Part shown: piece after piece, positions 59,045 to 64,000 of the stretch
Layout of the letters: each line of letters starts with the position of its first letter
Position numbering within the stretch: position 1 is the first letter of the stretch
Assembly (NCBI GenBank): GCA_002840535.1
Contig: PHBH01000012.1
Coordinates: 1 to 64,000 of the forward strand
DNA: 64,000 nt
From: Deltaproteobacteria bacterium HGW-Deltaproteobacteria-15
GTDB lineage: Bacteria; Desulfobacterota; DSM-4660; Desulfatiglandales; HGW-15
Direction: 5' to 3'
Notes under the pieces: generated by a model
What the model saw: the letters and a program-made list of their open reading frames with translations, nothing else
What the model was told of the DNA's origin: nothing
Database searches by the model: none
Position numbers and translations under genes: made by a program

Positions 59045-59937
59045 TTCCATCTCCTCCATTCACGAAGTTTCGCTTCCTCATAGGCCTTCACAAGAGCCTT
59101 CTTTGTGAGGACCTTGACCATTTCCCGGCGATACTCGGCCGAGCCCCTGAAGTCATTGATGGGTCTGGCGTCTCCTGCGGCCTTTTCAGCAGCGATTTGA
59201 AACAGACGCTCGTCGGGTTCCCCGCCGATCAATGTTTCTTCCGCGGAAGAAGAGCGCATGGGCTTCGGTGCTACGGCGCCCAGAACGATTCGCGCATCCC
59301 GAACAGGACCGCTCGGCCCATCCAGTGAGAGGAAGGCCGCAACGTTGACGAGGGAGATCTCCAGGGATTTTCTCAGGCCGAGCTTCACGTATCCGCCGCC
59401 GGAAAAGGAGGGAGGGCTGTCAAGGACGATAGAGCAGAGAATTTCTCCGGTCTCCAGAGAGGTCTGACCCGGACCCAGAAAGAATTCTTCCAGAGGGAGG
59501 GTCCTTTCTCCCTCTGTCTTCTTGAGCACGACTCTGGCTCCATAGACCATGAGGGGAGGAGCCAGATCGGCCGCAGGTCTTGCTGTTACGATGTTCCCGC
59601 CGATGGTGGCCAGATTCCGGATCAGGGGCGATCCGAGCAATCCGGCGCCTTCCGCAAGAGCGCTGAAATCCGATTTGACTTCTTCCCGGTCCTTGAGATC
59701 GGCAGCCGTTACGCAGGGTCCAATACTCATCAACCCGTGGTCCCGTTTCACGCCTTTCAGCTCTTCAACGCGGGAGAGGCAGACAATGTTCTTGGGCGAA
59801 AGCTTTCCCTTTTTCATGTTCACCAGGAGATCGGTGCCGCCTGCCAGAATGGAAGCTCCACCGCCCATCTCGCCCAGCAGCCCGATCGCTTCGTTCAGGC
59901 TCTTGGGTTCATGATACTGAAAGCTTGGTAAGAGCAT
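59041..59937 (-). CDS. Molybdenum hydroxylase FAD-binding subunit (system 3)
   Basis: The 298-residue subunit shows FQYHEPKSLNEAIGLL, ASILAGGTDLLVNMKKG, LIRNLATIGGNIVTARPAADLAPP and the C-terminal VLGAVAPKPMRSSSAEETL. AAAGGAG precedes the ATG. This operon lies downstream of a GACAT-type operator at 60018-60042, 80-105 bases before the start. There is no extra iron-sulfur loop. Confidence 0.92.
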   Translation of the reverse strand: MLLPSFQYHEPKSLNEAIGLLGEMGGGASILAGGTDLLVNMKKGKLSPKNIVCLSRVEELKGVKRDHGLMSIGPCVTAADLKDREEVKSDFSALAEGAGLLGSPLIRNLATIGGNIVTARPAADLAPPLMVYGARVVLKKTEGERTLPLEEFFLGPGQTSLETGEILCSIVLDSPPSFSGGGYVKLGLRKSLEISLVNVAAFLSLDGPSGPVRDARIVLGAVAPKPMRSSSAEETLIGGEPDERLFQIAAEKAAGDARPINDFRGSAEYRREMVKVLTKKALVKAYEEAKLREWRRWK

Positions 59938-60017
59938 GTTCGTTACTCCTTTCTCTATGATTGACTTGGACTTTATTGTACAGGAGAGGGTTTTCTAACT
60001 GGATTTTCGATGTTAGC

Positions 60018-60044
60018 TTATGTCAGTTCTGACATAAATGTCAA
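60018..60044 (-). promoter_or_regulatory. GACAT-type operator and -35 box of system 3 operon
   Basis: TTATGTCAGTTCTGACATAA (60018-60037) is a near-perfect palindrome, and GACAT-AA-ATGTC (60031-60042) overlaps it, giving three half-sites. On the minus strand TTGACA is at 60044-60039. It is a likely control site for the operon beginning at 59937. Confidence 0.65.
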
Positions 60045-60165
60045 GACGGCTTTGGAAGGTGACGCGACTTTTTTGGAAGAAATAGAAGAAAGATGTTCAG
60101 TGTGGAGAACGAACGGGTCGCCCGAGCACGGCGTGTGGAGACCGGGGCGCATCTCCACTCTTATC

Positions 60166-61287
60166 TCAAGTCCTCATCTCCGCTATGATCTTACCGGTCT
60201 GGGATGAACCATAACCTGGCAGGGAGGCAATCTCTTCCCGCAATGCTCCCGATTGGAGCACGTCGAGGATGACTCGGATGGTCGGGTGTTCCAGCATGTC
60301 GCCTGGAATGACGATGTCACAGCGAACTTCCGCGAGGGGAACAAAATCGAGGCCGAACGCTTTCGCCACGGAGTGAAGTCCCAATGCCGCGTCAGCGGCG
60401 CGATAAGTCACCATCTGGGCGCCCTCGTGGTGTGTATGCACCTCACGGGTGTAGCCTCTTATCGATTTAGGAGGGATGCCGCTTTTCGAGAGTTTGTCGT
60501 CCAGGAGAACCCTGAGGGCGGCGCCCGGCTCCCTGTTGGCGAAACGGACATTACTCGACGCAAGGTCTTCAATCGAGCGAATCCGGCGCGGGTTTCCCGG
60601 GGCGACCATCAGTCCCTCTTCCATCATCGAGAACCCGACAACCGTTCCGCCCAACCCGCCCAGTCTCTTGCGAGCGAGCTTCACATTCAGATCCATGCGG
60701 GATGTTCCATGCAGATGCGTCCCTGCAAGATGGGCGTGCCCTGCAGCAAGGCTCTCAAGCGCTCGATGACTGGAGGCAAATCGACAGGAAACCCTGGCAG
60801 CAGGTGCAATCCGGGAAACATGCGCCGACAAAAGAGAGAATGCGGGGTCGCAGCCGAGCAGAAGAACGGTGTTGTCCAGGGATTCGGGGGAAGCGAACAA
60901 CCGGACCCCGCCGCCCTCTTCAAGGATCCCGTCGGCGGCGCGGAGCTCATGGTTGAACGAGTGCATGCCGTCAACGGGATACCCTATCAATCGCCCGCGA
61001 ACCTTTGCCACGGAGATCCTCTGGGAAGGTGAACCATCGCCCTCCGACATCATCACCGGTCTGCTCAAGACTTTCGTCTCTTGGGAAAAAAGGTCTTCCA
61101 CGCGGCAACCCAAAGTCTTCGCCAGACTCAGTGCAACCGCCGTGTTTGGCATGTAACGGCCCGACTCCATGTCATAGATGGCCTGCCGCTTGACCCCAAT
61201 CAGTTCGGCCATCCGGGTCTGGGACAACCCCCTTGACTGTCTCATGTGCTTCAGCCGGCAGAGGATTTTTTCGGATTCGCTTTTCAT
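60166..61287 (-). CDS. XRE-type HTH regulator with PBP-like effector domain
   Basis: The about 373-residue protein has an N-terminal XRE helix-turn-helix (LKHMRQSRGLSQTRMAELIG, VKRQAIYDMESGRYMPN) and a C-terminal PBP-like domain of the same kind as the MoeA fusion at 1402-3333 (RGYTREVHTHHEGAQMV, AADAALGLHSVAKAFGLDF, CDIVIPGDML). The middle part (LLGCDPAFSLLSAHVSRI, AAGHAHLAGTHLHG) is the first lobe. It probably senses molybdate, tungstate or a cofactor precursor and regulates the divergent mod operon. I chose the ATG at 61287, five bases after GGAGG. Confidence 0.88.
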   Translation of the reverse strand: MKSESEKILCRLKHMRQSRGLSQTRMAELIGVKRQAIYDMESGRYMPNTAVALSLAKTLGCRVEDLFSQETKVLSRPVMMSEGDGSPSQRISVAKVRGRLIGYPVDGMHSFNHELRAADGILEEGGGVRLFASPESLDNTVLLLGCDPAFSLLSAHVSRIAPAARVSCRFASSHRALESLAAGHAHLAGTHLHGTSRMDLNVKLARKRLGGLGGTVVGFSMMEEGLMVAPGNPRRIRSIEDLASSNVRFANREPGAALRVLLDDKLSKSGIPPKSIRGYTREVHTHHEGAQMVTYRAADAALGLHSVAKAFGLDFVPLAEVRCDIVIPGDMLEHPTIRVILDVLQSGALREEIASLPGYGSSQTGKIIAEMRT

Positions 61288-61331
61288 GAATGCCTCCATC
61301 CGATGCGAACGAATGTAACTTAAAAATTACA

Positions 61332-61351
61332 TTGACATGTATACATGTCAA
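61332..61351. promoter_or_regulatory. Perfect GACAT operator between regulator and modB
   Basis: TTGACATGTATACATGTCAA is a perfect 20-base palindrome midway between the divergent XRE-PBP gene and modB. It contains TTGACA in both directions. Autoregulation and mod control are likely. Confidence 0.75.
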
Positions 61352-61417
61352 ATGTAGTTTACGAAAGCATTTTGCAACTTATAAATAGCATAGAGGCCCC
61401 AGACTGTACAGAAGACT

Positions 61418-62107
61418 ATGATCGACTTCATGGCCGCTCTCCAACCCCTTCTTCTTACCCTCAAGGTGGCTGCGCTCGCCACGCTTTTGTCATTTGTGGC
61501 AGGGGTTGCGCTGGCCAAGTTTATGGCCCACTTCAGATTCCCGGGAAAGGAGTGGCTGGATGCGGTTCTGACCCTGCCTCTCGTTTTACCGCCTACGGTG
61601 TTGGGTTACTACCTGATTGTACTCCTGGGCAGAAAAGGATTGCTGGGGCGGGTCCTCCTGGAGAGCTTCGGCATCTCCCTTATGTTCACGTGGCAGGGCG
61701 CTGTCGTCGCTTCCGCCGTGGTTTCCTTCCCGCTCATTTTCAAGTCTGCCCGGGCTGCCTTCGAGACCGTGGACCGGAACCTCGAGAAGGCGGCGCGGAC
61801 CCTTGGCTCATCCGAGTTGGCCGTTTTCCTTCGTGTGTCCCTGCCTCTGGCCTGGAGGGGCATGCTGGCCGGCGCCATGCTGGCCTTTGCCCGGGCCATG
61901 GGGGAGTTCGGGGCTACCCTCATGATCGCCGGGAACCTGCCGGGAAAGACGCAGACGCTGTCCCTGGCAGTCTACAGCGCGGTGCAGGCCGGGAACGACA
62001 ACCTGGCGACCACCCTCGTCCTCATTACATCCATCGTTTGCGTGCTGGTTCTTGTCTCATCCGGAAAGGTTCTGAAATCCAGCTATATCAAGGAGGTTGA
62101 TCGATGA
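61418..62107 (+). CDS. modB: Molybdate ABC transporter permease ModB
   Basis: The 229-residue protein has five to six membrane helices and the family loop EKAARTLGSSELAVFLRVSLPLAWRG (EAA-type contact with ModC) and MGEFGATLMIAGNLPGKTQTL, the ModB hallmark. LPLVLPPTVLGYYLIV is the conserved entry helix. It starts 66 bases after the operator, and its stop overlaps modA (ATGA). Confidence 0.95.
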   Translation: MIDFMAALQPLLLTLKVAALATLLSFVAGVALAKFMAHFRFPGKEWLDAVLTLPLVLPPTVLGYYLIVLLGRKGLLGRVLLESFGISLMFTWQGAVVASAVVSFPLIFKSARAAFETVDRNLEKAARTLGSSELAVFLRVSLPLAWRGMLAGAMLAFARAMGEFGATLMIAGNLPGKTQTLSLAVYSAVQAGNDNLATTLVLITSIVCVLVLVSSGKVLKSSYIKEVDR

Positions 62108-62889
62108 AAAACGGTCTCTTGAAGCGAGGCCTTGTCCTTGCCGTGGTATCTCTTCCCGTTTTCGCGTTGAATTCCGTCACCGATAAGGCCGCGTGCGCCC
62201 AACAGGAACTGCTGGTTTCCGCTGCGGCCAGCCTTACCAATGCATTCAAGGATGTGGGAAAGCAGTTTGAGGCCGCCAATCCCGGGGTGATGGTGGTTTT
62301 GAACTTCGCCTCCTCCGGGGCGCTGATGCAGCAGATCGACAAGGGCGCGCCTGTGGACGTCTTCGCCTCCGCAGATCAGAAGACCATGGATCAGGCCGGG
62401 GGGAAGGGGCTTCTTCTCGTCGAAACCCGAAAGGACTTCGTCAGCAATGGGCTTGTCCTCGTTGTGCCAAAGGACTCCAAAATTGCCCTGACCGGCGTGA
62501 AGGGCCTTTCGGATTCGAGAATCGCAAGGATCTCCCTGGGGAACCCGGAGAGCGTGCCGGCCGGCCGATACGCACAGGAGGTCCTCACCAAAGCAGTCCT
62601 TTGGGAAGCCCTCAAACCGAAGTACATTCTTGCCGAGACGGTACGCCAGGCCCTGGACTACGTCGCCAGGGGTGAAGTGGACGCGGGTTTCGTATTTTCC
62701 ACGGATGCGATCGTTGCAAAGGAAAGGGTGCGTGTGGCGGCCAGGGCTGAAGGGCACCAGCCGATACGCTACCCGGTAGCCGCGATCAGGGGAACCAAGA
62801 AATTGGCGCTTTCCCAAAAGTTCATCGATTATCTCCTTGGGAGTGAAGGCCAGGCCATTCTTGCACGGCATGGGTTTGGAAAACCGTAG
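62104..62889 (+). CDS. modA: Periplasmic molybdate-binding protein ModA
   Basis: The 261-residue protein has a signal peptide ending near KAACAQQ, then VSAAASLTNAFKDVGKQFE, NFASSGALMQQIDKGAPVDVFASADQKTMD (oxyanion-binding serines of ASL and SSGAL) and GEVDAGFVFSTDA. The pattern matches ModA of the E. coli type. Mo or W preference cannot be judged. Gene order modB-modA-modC differs from the usual modABC. Confidence 0.95.
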   Translation: MKNGLLKRGLVLAVVSLPVFALNSVTDKAACAQQELLVSAAASLTNAFKDVGKQFEAANPGVMVVLNFASSGALMQQIDKGAPVDVFASADQKTMDQAGGKGLLLVETRKDFVSNGLVLVVPKDSKIALTGVKGLSDSRIARISLGNPESVPAGRYAQEVLTKAVLWEALKPKYILAETVRQALDYVARGEVDAGFVFSTDAIVAKERVRVAARAEGHQPIRYPVAAIRGTKKLALSQKFIDYLLGSEGQAILARHGFGKP

Positions 62890-62890
62890 C

Positions 62891-63601
62891 ATGATGATCG
62901 AAGTGGAAATCCGGAAGACGCTCGCTTCCAATGGGAGGAGCTTCTCTCTGAGCGTGGCGTTCTCCTCCGACGATAATGCAGTGGTGCTCTTCGGGCCTTC
63001 CGGCTCCGGGAAGACATTGACCCTCCAGTCTATAGCCGGTCTGGTCAGGCCCGATTCGGGAAGGATCGCCGTCAAGGGACGGGTGCTCTTCGACGCCGCG
63101 GCCGGGATCGATCTCCCTCCAAGAGCGCGCAGGATGGGCTACCTCTTTCAGGACTACGCCATCTTTCCGCACATGACCGTTGAGGATAACGTCGGCTACT
63201 GTCGCAGACGGCCATGGCAATGGAGACTGTCCGGAAGGGACCGAAAAGATGTCGCGACGCTCCTGGATACCCTCGAGATCGGACACCTTGCCGGGAGCTA
63301 CCCTGCGGACCTCTCAGGGGGACAGAAGCAGCGCGTAGCGCTCGCGCGGGCGCTCATGACCAGACCGGACCTGCTGCTCCTCGACGAGCCGTTCTCCGCC
63401 CTGGACACCCTGCTGCGGGGAAAACTCAGGAAAGAGCTCCTGGGCATACAGGCGCGGTTCCGTGTTCCCATGATCATCATCACTCATGACCCTGAAGATA
63501 TCGAGACCTTCGCTGAGACTTTGGTCACCTATGAGGGCGGGAAGGCCCGCGAAATCCGGCGCCCGCTCGAACCGGTAAAGCGGGCGTCATTATCTGGTTG
63601 A
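62891..63601 (+). CDS. modC: Molybdate ABC transporter ATPase ModC (short form)
   Basis: The 236-residue ATPase has Walker A GPSGSGKTLTL, signature LSGGQKQRVALARAL and Walker B LLLLDEPFSALD, then the H-loop ITHDPED. It lacks the C-terminal TOBE/Mop domain of E. coli ModC, so intracellular molybdate feedback would need another protein. Two adjacent ATGs at 62891 and 62894 lie just after the modA stop; the frame is open from 62837. Confidence 0.93.
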   Translation: MMIEVEIRKTLASNGRSFSLSVAFSSDDNAVVLFGPSGSGKTLTLQSIAGLVRPDSGRIAVKGRVLFDAAAGIDLPPRARRMGYLFQDYAIFPHMTVEDNVGYCRRRPWQWRLSGRDRKDVATLLDTLEIGHLAGSYPADLSGGQKQRVALARALMTRPDLLLLDEPFSALDTLLRGKLRKELLGIQARFRVPMIIITHDPEDIETFAETLVTYEGGKAREIRRPLEPVKRASLSG

Positions 63602-63614
63602 CCATCTATCAATG

Positions 63615-63628
63615 TTGACATATATCAA
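63615..63628 (+). promoter_or_regulatory. GACAT-type operator upstream of fmdE-like gene
   Basis: TTGACATATATCAA is an imperfect palindrome with the same TTGACAT half-site as the mod and fdhD operators, 56 bases before the next start. No good -10 box was seen at normal spacing. Confidence 0.5.
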
Positions 63629-63683
63629 GGACGATTCAACTCGGGACTTGAGCTCGGGTCCGCTTATCTCATTGGAGGTGGTC

Positions 63684-64000
63684 ATGCATAAGAACGATCA
63701 GGAACACGGGAATGCTTCCTATGAATCGGATGACTGTATCTGCAGAAAATCGACACGGAGAGAGTTCTTCAAAACGACAGCGGTCCTCGGTGTCGGCGTG
63801 ATTGCAGCCGCTGCCTTGCCGCACCCGGCTGCAGTGGCGGAAACCGCTGTTTCCATCCCGGACGTCTCGATACGCATGAAGAGCCGGGACTCCTATCTTG
63901 TCGGGGTGACCGCCGGCGATGTCATTGAGATCAAACTCGCCGACGTACTCAAATTCCATGGATACTGTGCAGGCGGCGTGGCGTTCGCGTTCCGAGCGGC
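63684..64000 (+). CDS. Tat-exported FmdE-family protein (partial, runs off window)
   Basis: Only the first 105 residues are present. A twin-arginine signal peptide is clear: STRREFFKTTAVLGVGVIAAAAL (RR at residues 25-26), with a cleavage site near AVAET. The mature part reaches DVLKFHGYCAGGVAFAF, the opening of the FmdE domain (FHGHxCxG), which in relatives binds a metal through His and Cys. FmdE-like proteins are linked to molybdenum enzymes or transport. GGAGG precedes the ATG at 63684. Its site next to mod suggests a periplasmic role in Mo or W handling. Confidence 0.82.
   Translation, partial: MHKNDQEHGNASYESDDCICRKSTRREFFKTTAVLGVGVIAAAALPHPAAVAETAVSIPDVSIRMKSRDSYLVGVTAGDVIEIKLADVLKFHGYCAGGVAFAFRA

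Overview
The window reads as a chromosomal segment of an anaerobic Gram-negative bacterium, most likely a Desulfobacterota (sulfate-reducing or syntrophic 'deltaproteobacterial') lineage. This is inferred from a complete Tol-Pal cluster (outer membrane), three molybdenum hydroxylase systems of the xanthine dehydrogenase family, two DMSO-reductase-family molybdoenzymes, a TusE/DsrC-like protein, a transhydrogenase with split alpha subunit, and many dispersed palindromic intergenic repeats. No rRNA, tRNA, CRISPR array or intact insertion sequence was recognised. Assignments rest on reading motifs; no database search was possible.

Layout. 0.2-3.9 kb: tandem molybdopterin molybdotransferases (moeA, and moeA fused to a PBP-like domain), then a ModE-type DNA-binding protein and a terminator. 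4.2-9.3 kb: tolQ-tolR-tolA-tolB-pal-ybgF. 9.3-15.9 kb: CLC chloride channel, secreted nuclease, a lone excisionase-type HTH gene with a strong promoter, NamZ-like muramidase, PpiD-like foldase. 16-19 kb: molybdopterin oxidoreductase, ferredoxin subunit and DUF1285 protein, coupled by ATGA overlaps. 19-22.3 kb: UMF1-type MFS permease and two tandem secreted paralogs with a Ca-loop-like motif, separated by a candidate structured RNA. 22.4-23.4 kb: Hanks-type kinase with an altered DFG motif. 23.8-33.3 kb (all minus): MFS permease, two GNAT-like paralogs, STAS protein, RsbW-like kinase, NMT1/THI5-type binding protein, SpoIIE-type phosphatase with an extracellular sensor, a 373-aa protein of unknown function, EcsC. 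33.4-40 kb (minus): three-subunit molybdenum hydroxylase, HisC-like aminotransferase, and an RsbW-like/GNAT-like fusion. 40.4-43.5 kb: pntAA-pntAB-pntB, followed by a degraded higBA. 43.8-50.3 kb (minus): cysteine desulfurase, TusE/DsrC-like protein, single-chain aldehyde-oxidoreductase-type enzyme, MobA-HD fusion. 50.7-55.9 kb: DUF2080-like protein, second molybdopterin oxidoreductase, unknown protein, divergent fdhD, ThiS/MoaD-like carrier and its MoeB/ThiF enzyme. 56.1-64 kb: third molybdenum hydroxylase, XRE-PBP regulator, modB-modA-modC, and the start of a Tat-exported FmdE-family protein.

Two themes run through the window. First, it is a molybdenum/tungsten island: uptake (modBAC), metal insertion (two MoeAs), nucleotide attachment (MobA), sulfur handling (cysteine desulfurase, FdhD, MoeB/MoaD-like pair), five catalytic systems, and regulators. 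A GACAT/ATGTC palindrome recurs upstream of fdhD, the third hydroxylase operon, mod and fmdE, suggesting one regulon controlled by the XRE-PBP protein. Second, a partner-switching (RsbU/V/W-like) pathway appears wired to a periplasmic binding protein at its input and to GNAT-like proteins at its output; an RsbW-like domain fused to a GNAT-like domain 8 kb away supports this link. Many intergenic gaps hold palindromic repeats, and several genes take their stop codons from those repeats.
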